Positions 1 to 7,720 of a DNA stretch of 32,078 bases are shown here, one piece after another. This stretch comes from Candidatus Gastranaerophilales bacterium (GTDB lineage Bacteria > Cyanobacteriota > Vampirovibrionia > Gastranaerophilales > Gastranaerophilaceae). The stretch is from the NCBI GenBank assembly GCA_947589705.1, contig CANQCO010000014.1:1-32078 (forward strand), in the 5' to 3' direction. Each line of letters begins with the position of its first letter. The stretch's first letter is position 1. A program made the position numbers and the translations under genes. The notes under the pieces were generated by a model that worked only from the letters and a program-made list of their open reading frames with translations, had not been told where the DNA came from and ran no database searches.

Positions 1-2
1 GA

Positions 3-350
3 TTTTCAAAAAAATCTGCCCTGCCTGTTGAAATTATTGAAGATATTGAAGCAGGCAAAGATTTATTCCTGCCTGCAACAATAAGACAAAAACTTGCTAA
101 AGCTTTAAAGCTTAATCCTGTTGATATAAAGCAATATGAACGTATTATGCTGGACGCTTATGATATAGTTAGTGAAAAATACATTAACGATATAAAAAAA
201 GCTATTTTATCCGGTGATACTGAAAATTTAAGATGCCCTATATGCTCATCTAAATTGAATACTAAAATAGTTCGACTTATTGACCTTGAAAATAATATTG
301 CATTGCACCCTAAGGCGCAATGCAGTAAATGTTCTTTTCAAATTAAATAA
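3..350 (+). CDS. Partial HTH / zinc-ribbon protein (5' end outside window)
   Basis: The reading frame is open from base 3, so the start lies upstream of the window; an internal ATG at 147 is probably not the start because coding-like sequence continues before it. The visible N-terminal part (EIIEDIEAGKDLFLPATIRQ, then LAKALKLNPVDIKQYE) resembles the second half of a Cro/C1-type (XRE) helix-turn-helix. The C-terminal part has two Cys-x2-Cys knuckles, CPIC and CSKC, about 30 residues apart, typical of a zinc ribbon. A DNA-binding regulator is therefore likely, but the ligand and targets are unknown. It ends one base before the stop of the convergent PilO-like gene, with no terminator hairpin visible between them. 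Confidence 0.6.
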   Translation, partial: FSKKSALPVEIIEDIEAGKDLFLPATIRQKLAKALKLNPVDIKQYERIMLDAYDIVSEKYINDIKKAILSGDTENLRCPICSSKLNTKIVRLIDLENNIALHPKAQCSKCSFQIK

Positions 351-351
351 T

Positions 352-936
352 TTATTTTTTAGGTTTCTTTGAATATAATGTAACTGATAAGTTTATCAAA
401 ATATAATCAGTATTACCGGTAAATGTTGTAACATTAATCTTTGATATTGAAACAAGATAAGGGAATGTTGTTGTCAATTCTTTCAATAAAGATTTTAATT
501 GTGTATATGTACCTACCAGAAAGAACTTTAATTCACAGACATTATAATCATCAAGATAATTTAAATAAATTTGATCTTCGGCAGGTCGCATATCATACTC
601 AATAGAACGAATTAAAAGGCTGTTTGTTTGAATTAATTTTATAACATCTTCAAACATTGTACCAAAAACACCGAGATTTTCACCATCGGAACTTTCTTTT
701 GTTTCAAATACCTGTTTGATAGATTGCATTTTAGTTTCGTTTTCTTTTTTCTCCTTCATGGAATCATTATATTCCGATTTTGCTTTATTAAGCTGGGCTT
801 CAAGAGCATCATTGGATGTTCCCAGATTTTGGTATTCTTGAAATTTAGAAACTACTGTAGTATATATAAGTCCAAAAAACAGAACTACTGTAATTAAAAA
901 ACATAATGGAACTAATTGTTTAAATTTTTTATTCAT
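352..936 (-). CDS. PilO/GspM-like inner-membrane assembly protein
   Basis: This 194-residue protein has the layout of PilO: a short cytoplasmic start, one membrane helix at about residues 9-29, a charged coiled coil to about residue 75, and a C-terminal domain with alternating beta/alpha character consistent with a ferredoxin-like fold (for example VCELKFFLVGTYTQLKSLLK, where a beta strand leads into a helix). In type IV pilus and type II secretion machines this protein pairs with PilN or GspL in the inner-membrane alignment complex. The start is supported by GAGG five bases before the ATG. It follows the PilM-PilN-like gene by 30 bases and is probably cotranscribed with it. Sequence similarity to named PilO proteins looks weak, so the call rests on topology and neighbour. 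Confidence 0.65.
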   Translation of the reverse strand: MNKKFKQLVPLCFLITVVLFFGLIYTTVVSKFQEYQNLGTSNDALEAQLNKAKSEYNDSMKEKKENETKMQSIKQVFETKESSDGENLGVFGTMFEDVIKLIQTNSLLIRSIEYDMRPAEDQIYLNYLDDYNVCELKFFLVGTYTQLKSLLKELTTTFPYLVSISKINVTTFTGNTDYILINLSVTLYSKKPKK

Positions 937-966
937 AATTTCCTCAACATGTCTTAATATAAAAAG

Positions 967-2655
967 CTAAATAATAGGTGGTGGGGGAGCTAGTGTTTTT
1001 GGAGCTTCTATATTTTGTCCATTAACTCCGGAACCATATCCACTGCTATATCCTATATTTCTTATGGTATTAATTGTATTCTCAATATTTGATTGAATTA
1101 AGTTTTCTTCTTCATTCAAAGAAACATCTACACTTTGAGTTTTAATTTCAAAGGTAAAACCTTCTGACATTATGCTTGGAAGCAAATCATTACTTGAATT
1201 CAATGAAAGTTTAGATAAAGTTAAATCTTCATTTTTAAGTCTTAGTCTGCTGGCAAAAGTATCTGCCAAATCACTTGTCTTTGCTTCACCTAATATTCCT
1301 ATACCACCTTCTGAATTTGTAACAAATTTCTTTATGTAGACATTCTCAGGAATTTCTGTTGATAATAAATTATATGCTGTTATAACAGCTGCATTATTAT
1401 CTACTATTTTCTTTAAAGTTGGGAAAATATTTTTCTTTTCTCCTTCGCGATTTGTATTTGTTTTTCTTTGAAATACTTGGATCTCCTCTGATGTTTTATT
1501 TTTAGAATTAGTAGCATTATTAATGCGGTTTTGGAATATAGAGTTTAAAATAAATCCGATAATTAAAGCGCTAATAATAGCAATACCAGCTAAAATTGCT
1601 ACAAATCTATAAAAATCCACCTCATATCCGCCAACTTCAACCAAATTAGTATTAATTCTTTCTAAAGGCATAAAATTAATATTTAAAGGATAATCTTCAT
1701 AATCTGCGACAGCAGCTCCCACAGCTTCTATCGTTAAATATGAAATCATATTTTCATCTATTTCATTGCCGGAACTTAAAACTTCTATAAATTTCTCGCT
1801 GTTATTTACACTTTTATTTACACAATCTACGTCACCACTATAATTAAGTCTTGACGACATTAACTCGGCTTTTACTTCATCTGTTTCACTTATTATTAAT
1901 AAAGAAGAGGGAGAATATTTTTCCAATATTTCTAAAGTTGTTTTTGAAATATTTGAATACACCTCATCTATTGAAAATGATTTAATTGCTATTGGCTCTT
2001 CTACATAATCAACAACATTATTAGCATTCATATAAAATATATGATAACTGTTTGAAGTTATTAATAAGACGACAGAATTTTGATTTTTTTCAAAATACCT
2101 GCTAAATCTGTCGCAATACTGCATTGATTTTAAGAAAGAAGAAATAGAAGTATCTATTCTTACAACATCAACCTGCATATTATCAAATATTTCAAGTATT
2201 CTACCTATAGCATTTGTCTGGATTGCACTATAGATAATTTTAGGATGTTCTTTGTTGGCTGAGTTAATAAAAGAATAAGATATTACAGGATCATTTCTTT
2301 TAAAGATATATAAATCTTCTAATTCAGTTTGAATATTATCGGTTATATAAGGAATATCGGCAGAAGATTCAAGCGTATAAATTCCAAAATGTACATTTGG
2401 CAGATTTAACGTAACACTGCATTCCTTTGGGTCAAGTCCTGCTTCTTCAAATAAGCTTTCAACTACTTCCTGAAATTCATCAAAATCTATAATCTCTCTT
2501 ATTGCGTTATTATATTTTATATTACCTGATGCGTATCTTGTAACATTCTTAGAATTCTTATCAACACAAACAAGCTCTATAAAATTATTAACCGATAAAG
2601 AAATACCAACATGTATTTTCTTTTTAAATCCCATTTTTTCTAACAATTCACTCAT
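967..2655 (-). CDS. PilM-PilN fusion (GspL-like) of a type IV pilus / T2SS platform
   Basis: A 562-residue protein that appears to join two pilus proteins. Residues 1 to about 320 resemble the actin-like PilM/GspL cytoplasmic domain. Residues 324-330 read LNINFMP, close to the conserved INLLP motif at the N-terminus of PilN that normally docks into PilM. A membrane helix follows at about 349-374, then a charged linker and coiled coil, then a PilN-like periplasmic domain (IPENVYIKKF, GIGILGEAKT). The first phosphate loop reads GISLSV where PilM proteins usually have GIDIGS, so nucleotide binding may be lost, as in GspL. The tail ends in a Pro-rich stretch (LAPPPPII). The PilO-like gene follows. 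It could be called either a PilMN fusion or a GspL; I cannot decide without structure searches. Confidence 0.7.
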   Translation of the reverse strand: MSELLEKMGFKKKIHVGISLSVNNFIELVCVDKNSKNVTRYASGNIKYNNAIREIIDFDEFQEVVESLFEEAGLDPKECSVTLNLPNVHFGIYTLESSADIPYITDNIQTELEDLYIFKRNDPVISYSFINSANKEHPKIIYSAIQTNAIGRILEIFDNMQVDVVRIDTSISSFLKSMQYCDRFSRYFEKNQNSVVLLITSNSYHIFYMNANNVVDYVEEPIAIKSFSIDEVYSNISKTTLEILEKYSPSSLLIISETDEVKAELMSSRLNYSGDVDCVNKSVNNSEKFIEVLSSGNEIDENMISYLTIEAVGAAVADYEDYPLNINFMPLERINTNLVEVGGYEVDFYRFVAILAGIAIISALIIGFILNSIFQNRINNATNSKNKTSEEIQVFQRKTNTNREGEKKNIFPTLKKIVDNNAAVITAYNLLSTEIPENVYIKKFVTNSEGGIGILGEAKTSDLADTFASRLRLKNEDLTLSKLSLNSSNDLLPSIMSEGFTFEIKTQSVDVSLNEEENLIQSNIENTINTIRNIGYSSGYGSGVNGQNIEAPKTLAPPPPII

Positions 2656-2693
2656 AATTAACCTATTTTTTTAACTTTAATTCCATTATAACC

Positions 2694-2722
2694 ATAATAA
2701 ATGTTATTGGCATTTTTGACAA
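2694..2722 (-). promoter_or_regulatory. Candidate sigma-70 promoter for the pilMN-pilO pair
   Basis: Read on the minus strand, TTGTCA (2722-2717) is followed after 17 bases by TATTAT (2699-2694). The start codon is about 39 bases downstream of the -10 box. It overlaps no gene and is back to back with the rlmB promoter. Confidence 0.5.
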
Positions 2723-2744
2723 GAAACTTAACGTATTAAATTTT

Positions 2745-2774
2745 TTGTAACAACTATACCATTTAATGTATAAT
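2745..2774 (+). promoter_or_regulatory. Candidate sigma-70 promoter for rlmB and downstream genes
   Basis: TTGTAA (2745-2750), an 18-base spacer and a consensus TATAAT (2769-2774) lie 68 bases before the rlmB start. A second TATAAT at 2802-2807 lacks a good -35 box. Confidence 0.5.
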
Positions 2775-2841
2775 ACAATAGTTATTATTAATAATGCCTT
2801 ATATAATAAAAATTGTCATAATTTAAATATATGAGAAATTT

Positions 2842-3594
2842 ATGGAAAATTATATTTTTGGACGAAATAATGTAGTTGAACTTCTTATAAAAGGAGCGCG
2901 AGAAGTTAATAAAATAATATTAATGAAAGGGATTAAGGATGACAGTAAAATATCCCAAATTATAGAATTAGCGAAACAAAAAGGGATTGTATTTCAGTTT
3001 TTACCGAAGGAAAAATTCAGACAATTTAAGGAATACTCACATCAAGGAGTAATAGCGTATGTTGCACCTATAAAATATATAGATATTGATGATTTTATAA
3101 AAAAAGATATAAAAGGATATAAGAAAGTAGTAATATTGGACGGAATAGAAGACCCGCATAATTTTGGTTCAATAATAAGAACAGCAGTATGTGCAGGTTT
3201 TAATGCAGTTATTTTCCCATCGAGAAGGAATGCAAATGTTAATTCTACAGTTGAGAAATCTTCAGCAGGCGCCGTTAACCATATTGATATAATCATGGTT
3301 AATAGCCTTCCGGCTGTAATTGATAAGCTTAAAAATAACGACTTCTGGATAATTGCAACAGATATAAATGCTAAAGATAATTACTATGAAATTGATTATT
3401 GCAATATGAATTTTGCAATAGTCATGGGCTCCGAGAAGGAAGGAATTTCCGGCACTATACTGAAACAATCTGATTTTAGAGTAAAAATACCTATGCTTTC
3501 TGATTTTGACTCATTAAATGTAGCAAATGCAGCAAGTATTATTATTTATGAATCTGTAAAGCAATCGGTGCAAAAATCGGGGATTAGTGTATAA
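2842..3594 (+). CDS. rlmB: TrmH/SpoU-family rRNA 2'-O-methyltransferase (RlmB-like)
   Basis: The 250-residue product has the full SpoU architecture: an N-terminal RNA-binding domain ([14 protein letters not shown], substrate-binding L30e-like) and a C-terminal knotted SAM-binding domain. Its three family motifs are visible: [16 protein letters not shown] (motif 1), [10 protein letters not shown] (motif 2) and [16 protein letters not shown] (motif 3). Proteins of this length and motif set methylate a ribose in 23S rRNA (G2251 for E. coli RlmB) or a related RNA position, using S-adenosylmethionine. The family is certain; the exact target nucleotide is inferred. The Shine-Dalgarno sequence is weak. 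Its last codons overlap the region just upstream of the sigma-factor gene. Confidence 0.85.
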   Translation: MENYIFGRNNVVELLIKGAREVNKIILMKGIKDDSKISQIIELAKQKGIVFQFLPKEKFRQFKEYSHQGVIAYVAPIKYIDIDDFIKKDIKGYKKVVILDGIEDPHNFGSIIRTAVCAGFNAVIFPSRRNANVNSTVEKSSAGAVNHIDIIMVNSLPAVIDKLKNNDFWIIATDINAKDNYYEIDYCNMNFAIVMGSEKEGISGTILKQSDFRVKIPMLSDFDSLNVANAASIIIYESVKQSVQKSGISV

Positions 3595-3616
3595 TAGTTT
3601 ATTATTGGAGGCAAAA

Positions 3617-4597
3617 ATGTCCGATAGCGTAGATGATTTTCAGTTAAGCAATGATAATGACCAAAATCAAGGTGATTTGGCTTTGCAGCTTGATGATGAT
3701 ATTTTCAAGAATGTTGAAGAACCAAAACTGCCTGAAACTCAAAATAGTGCCATTGCTGATGATTCAGTTAAAATTTACCTGCAGCAAATAGGTAAAATTA
3801 AACTTTTGAGTAATGAAGAAGAGCTTGAAATAGCCAAAAAAATTAAGGAAGAAAACTCGGAAAAAGCAAAAAAAATACTAGTTAACGCCAATTTAAGGCT
3901 CGTTGTTAGCATTGCAAAAAAATATATAGGAAGAGGTCTTTCTTTTCTTGACCTTATTCAGGAAGGCAATATGGGGCTTATGAGGGCTGCTGAAAAATTC
4001 GACTATTCCAAAGGTTATAAATTTTCTACTTATGCTACATGGTGGATTCAGCAGGCAATTACAAGAGCAATCGCCGATAAATCACGTTTAATCAGACTGC
4101 CTGTTCACATGATTGAAACTTTAAGTAAAATTAAGAAAATTTCTCTTGATTTAACAATAGAAAATGGCGCTGCCCCAACTAAAGAGGAAATTGCTTATAA
4201 AATCGGCATGCCGGTTCAAAAATTATCTTCTTTAATTGAATCTGCTCAAGGTACTATTAGTATTGAATCTCCTGCTAATCAAAAAGATGAAAATACTAAA
4301 TTATCTGATTTTATTGTGGATGAATCTACTCTGTCACCGGATACTAAAGTAACTCAAGACAATTTATTTTGCGACATAAAAAAAATGCTTAATCACTTAA
4401 GCGAAAAAGAACGCAATGTTTTAATTATGCGCTATGGACTTGATGATAACGGTGAAAAGAAAACTCTTGAAGAAATCGGAACTTATTACGGTGTTTCTAG
4501 AGAGAGAATCAGACAAATTGAAAACAGAGCAATGAGTAAACTAAAAAAACTTTGCAGAAATAATAATATTACAAAAAATCTTAAAAATTATATATAA
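3617..4597 (+). CDS. SigA/RpoD-type sigma factor (group 1 or 2)
   Basis: A 326-residue sigma-70 protein. Region 1.2 lies at about 48-80 ([18 protein letters not shown]), region 2 at about 90-160 with the core-binding DLIQEGN and the promoter-melting segment [16 protein letters not shown], region 3 follows, and region 4 at about 260-312 ends with the -35-reading helix [17 protein letters not shown]. Region 1.1 is absent and replaced by a short acidic tail. I chose ATG 3617 because GGAGG (3607-3611) sits five bases upstream; a GTG at 3587 lies inside rlmB and has no such site. A TATAAT at 3590-3595 might give it its own promoter. It could be the housekeeping sigma factor or a close group 2 paralogue; the window cannot tell. 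Confidence 0.85.
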   Translation: MSDSVDDFQLSNDNDQNQGDLALQLDDDIFKNVEEPKLPETQNSAIADDSVKIYLQQIGKIKLLSNEEELEIAKKIKEENSEKAKKILVNANLRLVVSIAKKYIGRGLSFLDLIQEGNMGLMRAAEKFDYSKGYKFSTYATWWIQQAITRAIADKSRLIRLPVHMIETLSKIKKISLDLTIENGAAPTKEEIAYKIGMPVQKLSSLIESAQGTISIESPANQKDENTKLSDFIVDESTLSPDTKVTQDNLFCDIKKMLNHLSEKERNVLIMRYGLDDNGEKKTLEEIGTYYGVSRERIRQIENRAMSKLKKLCRNNNITKNLKNYI

Positions 4598-4607
4598 CTT
4601 TAATTTA

Positions 4608-4616
4608 TGCTATAAT
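4608..4616 (+). promoter_or_regulatory. Candidate extended -10 promoter before rsfS
   Basis: TGC followed by TATAAT (4611-4616) forms an extended -10 box in the 44-base gap after the sigma gene. No good -35 box is visible. Confidence 0.35.
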
Positions 4617-4641
4617 TCTTTTAGTTTATGGAGATATTATT

Positions 4642-5034
4642 TTGAAAGAAATTACATCTGATAAATTCGCAAGTGTTATAGCACGTATTTTAGACGACAG
4701 ACAAGCCAAGGATATTAAAATCCTTAACATTTCTAATATTTCAGTTTTAGCTGATTATTTTGTTATTTGTTCTTCTGATACAAGTACTCATGTTAAAGCT
4801 TTAACCGGATATGTAAGAGAAAAAGTTAAAGATTTTTTTGACAGAATTCCTATCGGCGAAGAAAATGACGCAAAAAACAGATGGAATCTTTTAGACTATG
4901 GAGATGTTATTGTTCATATTCTCCATAGAGATGAAAGAGAAACTTATGCTATTGAACGGTTTTGGAACCATGCTTTTTGTGTCAGTGAAGATGAATGGAT
5001 GAAAAAATCAGAAGAGTATTCTGACTATAAATAA
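4642..5034 (+). CDS. rsfS: Ribosomal silencing factor RsfS
   Basis: The 130-residue product matches RsfS (DUF143/YbeB/Iojap) over its whole length: KDIKILNISNISVLADYFVI, the segment CSSDTSTHVKALTG, and the hallmark WNLLDYGDVIVHILHRDERE followed by YAIERFW. RsfS binds ribosomal protein uL14 on the large subunit and blocks subunit joining when nutrients run low. Translation probably starts at TTG 4642, seven bases after GGAGA (4630-4634). It sits in a rightward series with a sigma factor upstream and two small exported proteins downstream. Confidence 0.9.
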   Translation: MKEITSDKFASVIARILDDRQAKDIKILNISNISVLADYFVICSSDTSTHVKALTGYVREKVKDFFDRIPIGEENDAKNRWNLLDYGDVIVHILHRDERETYAIERFWNHAFCVSEDEWMKKSEEYSDYK

Positions 5035-5046
5035 GAAGGAGTTATT

Positions 5047-5460
5047 ATGAAAAAGAGCTTAATAGTTTTAACCGCTTTGTTATTAATGAATTCAACAGTT
5101 GTCTGGGCTGATGATTTTAGCGGAATAGACGGTATTACCGCTGATCAAAGACAAAAACTTTCCAGAATCCATTTTAAATACAAAACCGAAAATAATAATT
5201 TAGAACAAAAAATAATTGAATATAACTCTATGATTATTAATTTAAAAAATTCTTCCGGCGATAATAAATCACCCTCTGATATTGCTAAATTAACTGAAGC
5301 TTATCAAAAGAATATTGATACTCTAAAAGAAGAACAAAAGAAATTAGAAGAAGAAACTAAATCATTATATAAAGCAGTTTTTACAGAAGAGCAATATAAA
5401 CAATATGAAGCTCAAAAAGTTAAAACAGAAAATGCTTTCAATAATTTCTTACAGAAATAA
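5047..5460 (+). CDS. Small exported coiled-coil protein, LTXXQ-like
   Basis: A 137-residue protein with a clear signal peptide (hydrophobic core at about 5-15, likely cleavage after VWA). The mature part is almost all helical and charged, with two LTXXQ-like turns, ITADQRQKL near the N-terminus and FTEEQYKQY near the C-terminus, the spacing seen in Spy/CpxP-type periplasmic proteins. These bind misfolded proteins or act as periplasmic sensors. AAGGAG lies before the ATG. Only 12 bases separate it from rsfS and 15 from the next gene. The family is suggested by motif and fold only. A second, clearer LTXXQ protein lies at 7025-7651. Confidence 0.55.
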   Translation: MKKSLIVLTALLLMNSTVVWADDFSGIDGITADQRQKLSRIHFKYKTENNNLEQKIIEYNSMIINLKNSSGDNKSPSDIAKLTEAYQKNIDTLKEEQKKLEEETKSLYKAVFTEEQYKQYEAQKVKTENAFNNFLQK

Positions 5461-5475
5461 TAAAAGGAGAGAAAA

Positions 5476-5976
5476 TTGAAAAAGAAAATATTATCTGCAA
5501 TCGGATTAATAATATTAATGTTATTTAGCAGTATTCAAAATGTTTATGCTGCTATAACCTCTGAAGAAGAAATAAACTATAAAATAGAGCAACTTGGAGA
5601 ACTTTCAGAGTTTGACTTCCTTTCTATGATTAATAAAAGTGAAGTAGTAGGTTTAAGACTCGATAATTACAAAATGGTTTCTCAATTTTATATTAATACA
5701 ATAGTTGTAACCGCAGATAATCTATCTAATATATTAAGCCAAATTGAAATAGTTAAAAATTCGGCTGATTTTTCCGATACCGAAAAAAAACTGCAAATAA
5801 ATAAATTATACAGGCAGGCCGATTTGGCTTTATATGAATTAGATACAAAAACTATGACATATTTAATGGATTTGCGCTCATCAATTCCCTCTGTTTCTTA
5901 TAAAACTTTTATCGGAAAATTCCAAGAATTATATAACAGCCTTGAACTTTCAGGTAATTCATTAAATTTAGAATAA
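5476..5976 (+). CDS. Hypothetical exported helical protein
   Basis: A 166-residue protein of unrecognised family. The start is TTG 5476 with AAAGGAGAG just upstream. Residues 1-25 form a signal peptide (core IGLIILMLF, likely cleavage after VYA). The mature part is predicted to be mostly helical without cysteines. It is probably cotranscribed with the small LTXXQ-like gene before it, so a periplasmic partner role is possible but unproven. The structured repeat copy A begins immediately after its stop codon. Confidence 0.6.
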   Translation: MKKKILSAIGLIILMLFSSIQNVYAAITSEEEINYKIEQLGELSEFDFLSMINKSEVVGLRLDNYKMVSQFYINTIVVTADNLSNILSQIEIVKNSADFSDTEKKLQINKLYRQADLALYELDTKTMTYLMDLRSSIPSVSYKTFIGKFQELYNSLELSGNSLNLE

Positions 5977-6099
5977 TGTTCGAGTAAATTTTTACGATAA
6001 GCCGAAGGTATGAGTAAAAATTTGCGAGTGGCATTTTGAAAAGGTGAGCAACTTTACGGTTGCGAGGAGCAAGCGTAATGTTGCGACACTAGATTAAAT
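5977..6099 (+). repeat. Structured dispersed repeat, copy A
   Basis: This non-coding stretch is related to 15901-16063 read on the minus strand. Shared blocks are a 39-base segment (6012-6050) with 36 identical positions and the final 12 bases ACTAGATTAAAT (6088-6099). It folds into two hairpins. The first pairs AAATTTTTAC (5986-5995) with GTAAAAATTT (6014-6023). The second pairs 6048-6063 with 6069-6084 around the loop GAGGA (6064-6068), with 14 of 16 positions paired. It lies between an exported-protein gene and the anti-sigma gene, all rightward. It could be a cis-regulatory RNA, an intercistronic processing or stability element, or a REP-like mobile repeat. Confidence 0.7.
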
Positions 6100-6155
6100 A
6101 AAAATGAACTTTTAATTTTACTTCCTCGTTATACATAATGAAAGAGGAAAAAACA

Positions 6156-6506
6156 ATGAGTGACGAACATAAATGTGATAAATATGAAGCTTACTTCACT
6201 TTTAAAAGTGAAGTAGCTTTTCTTAGTCATCTGAAAGAATGTCCTGACTGTCAAAAAGAACATGAAATACAAAAAAAAGTTTCCATGCTTGTAAAAGAAG
6301 TTGCGCCTGTATATCTTAAAAAGCAGGAAAGTAAGAAATTATCTAATATTAAAAAATTAGCTTGCTGTTTTGTTCTTTTTATAGGTTTTTCCGCATTTAC
6401 AGGTTATAAAATCTATGATGATAATTATATAATAACATCATCAGATGATTCCTGCGTAAGTGCAATGGGACTGCCTACCGATGAATACGGATTTCTTGAA
6501 TTATAA
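6156..6506 (+). CDS. Putative zinc-finger membrane anti-sigma factor
   Basis: A 116-residue protein with the zinc-binding anti-sigma signature His25-x3-Cys29-x2-Cys32 (SHLKECPDC), a further Cys at position 7, one membrane helix at about 68-83, and a short external tail of about 33 residues. It directly precedes an ECF sigma gene, as expected for a partner pair. I chose ATG 6156, eight bases after AGAGG (6143-6147), over ATG 6138, which has no ribosome-binding site. The cytoplasmic side would hold the sigma factor; the small outer domain may sense envelope state, perhaps with the LTXXQ protein downstream. The gene order anti-sigma then sigma is less common than the reverse. Confidence 0.65.
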   Translation: MSDEHKCDKYEAYFTFKSEVAFLSHLKECPDCQKEHEIQKKVSMLVKEVAPVYLKKQESKKLSNIKKLACCFVLFIGFSAFTGYKIYDDNYIITSSDDSCVSAMGLPTDEYGFLEL

Positions 6507-6521
6507 TGTGAAGGTATTAGT

Positions 6522-7013
6522 TTGAAAGAAATATTAAATCAATACAGAAATAATATCAGAAAAATTATTTCTAATATGACAGGTTCTTATAATGAAGATA
6601 TTGAACAGGAAGTTTATATAAGAACATATAAGAATCTGGATAAATATAAAGAAAGCGGAAAATTCAAAAGCTGGATTAGTACAATTACCGCAAATCTTTG
6701 CCGTGATTATATGAAATCTGCTTACTTTAAACACTCTCAAAATATGGTAACCGAAGAAGATGAACTAATCCAAATAAAAGATGAAAAAGAAAGTATTGAA
6801 GATACATTTATCAGAAAACAAAGACAAAAACAAATTATAGATGCAATAGAAAAATTAAAACCGAAATTACGTGAAGTAATTGTAATGTATGAAATGAAAG
6901 ATATGAATTATGAACAAATAGCAGAAAAACTCAATTGTCCTGTAGGGACAGTAAGATCAAGACTTTTTAATGCGCGCAAAGAACTTAGCATAACTTTAAA
7001 AGATTTAATTTGA
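6522..7013 (+). CDS. ECF-type RNA polymerase sigma factor
   Basis: A 163-residue sigma factor with region 2 (EDIEQEVYIRTYKNLDKY, then FKSWISTITANLCRDYMK) and region 4 (LREVIVMYEMKDMNYEQIAE with the helix CPVGTVRSRLFNARKEL) and no regions 1 or 3, which defines the extracytoplasmic-function class. It would direct RNA polymerase to a small regulon under control of the anti-sigma factor just upstream. Translation probably starts at TTG 6522, seven bases after GAAGG. Its TGA overlaps the ribosome-binding site of the next gene, pointing to one transcript and coupled translation. Confidence 0.9.
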   Translation: MKEILNQYRNNIRKIISNMTGSYNEDIEQEVYIRTYKNLDKYKESGKFKSWISTITANLCRDYMKSAYFKHSQNMVTEEDELIQIKDEKESIEDTFIRKQRQKQIIDAIEKLKPKLREVIVMYEMKDMNYEQIAEKLNCPVGTVRSRLFNARKELSITLKDLI

Positions 7014-7024
7014 AAGGAGAATCC

Positions 7025-7651
7025 ATGAAAAACAAAATAATATTGTCAATATTACCTTTAATGGTAGGTTTATTAAGTACAAATACTGTTTTTGCAGCAG
7101 AAGCTGCTACTAATGATATGCTGGCTCCTGCCGGAGTTGAAATTACGCCGGTTCCAAAAGAAAGTCCTAAAGCTTTTAAATACTTCGGTCCCGGTCCTCA
7201 AGTAAATAAAGACCATCCTATGAGAATGAATATGCCAAAATATCATTCACCTGAAGAAATGCAAGCTAAAAAAGCAGAATTTGAAAAACGATTAAACTTG
7301 ACTGAAGAACAGAAAAAACAAATTGAAGCACAAAAGCAAAAAGATAGAGAAGCAATAAAACCTGTTCTTGATCAAATACATCAAAAAAGACAAGAATTAA
7401 TGCAAACAAAAAGAAGTACAACTCTTTCTCAGGAAGAAAAAGACAAACAATTAAAAAAGATTTCAGAAGAATTAAAAACATTAAGAGTTCAAGCTGACAA
7501 TCAACGAAAAGAAAATATGAAAAACTTTGAAGCAACTTTAACGGCTGAACAAAAAAAAGAATTTAACAAAATTAAAGATGAACAAAAAAAGGCAATGAAA
7601 GCAAAAAGACAAGAAATACAAAAAAGAATAAAAAATCTTAAAGATTACTAA
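7025..7651 (+). CDS. Spy/CpxP-like periplasmic protein (LTXXQ family)
   Basis: A 208-residue exported protein. The signal peptide spans about 1-24 (ends TVFA). A Pro-rich linker follows, then a long charged helical region with two LTXXQ motifs, LNLTEEQKKQIEAQ and ATLTAEQKKEFNKI, the signature of Spy, CpxP and ZraP. Such proteins are ATP-independent chaperones or inhibitory sensors in the periplasm. ATG 7025 is chosen because AAAGGAG lies five bases upstream; an in-frame TTG at 7010 overlaps the sigma gene. Its place directly after the anti-sigma/ECF pair suggests it is either their target or their sensor. A strong terminator follows. Confidence 0.75.
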   Translation: MKNKIILSILPLMVGLLSTNTVFAAEAATNDMLAPAGVEITPVPKESPKAFKYFGPGPQVNKDHPMRMNMPKYHSPEEMQAKKAEFEKRLNLTEEQKKQIEAQKQKDREAIKPVLDQIHQKRQELMQTKRSTTLSQEEKDKQLKKISEELKTLRVQADNQRKENMKNFEATLTAEQKKEFNKIKDEQKKAMKAKRQEIQKRIKNLKDY

Positions 7652-7684
7652 ATTATAAACGGGAATCCGATTAGGGATATTTTT

Positions 7685-7720
7685 AAAAGAGGCTATATAG
7701 TGCCTCTTTTTTATTGTTTT
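7685..7720 (+). terminator. Rho-independent terminator after the ECF operon
   Basis: AAAAGAGGC (7685-7693) and GCCTCTTTT (7702-7710) form a perfect 9-bp stem with an 8-base loop, followed by a T-rich tail to 7720. It overlaps the stop codon of the convergent AsmA-like gene; the T tail is good only in the rightward direction. Confidence 0.85.

Noticed and set aside
3587..3616. Upstream GTG start for the sigma-factor gene
   Set aside because: It overlaps rlmB and lacks a Shine-Dalgarno site, whereas ATG 3617 has GGAGG five bases upstream.
6002..6037. Copy A translates in one frame to AEGMSKNLRVAF, which resembles sequence before prepilin signals in related bacteria
   Set aside because: Copy B does not conserve this reading frame and has stops; the compensatory stem changes argue for structure, so I do not call a prepilin fragment.
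7010..7024. TTG start for the LTXXQ protein
   Set aside because: It overlaps the sigma-gene stop and would place charged residues before the signal peptide; ATG 7025 has AAAGGAG at the right distance.
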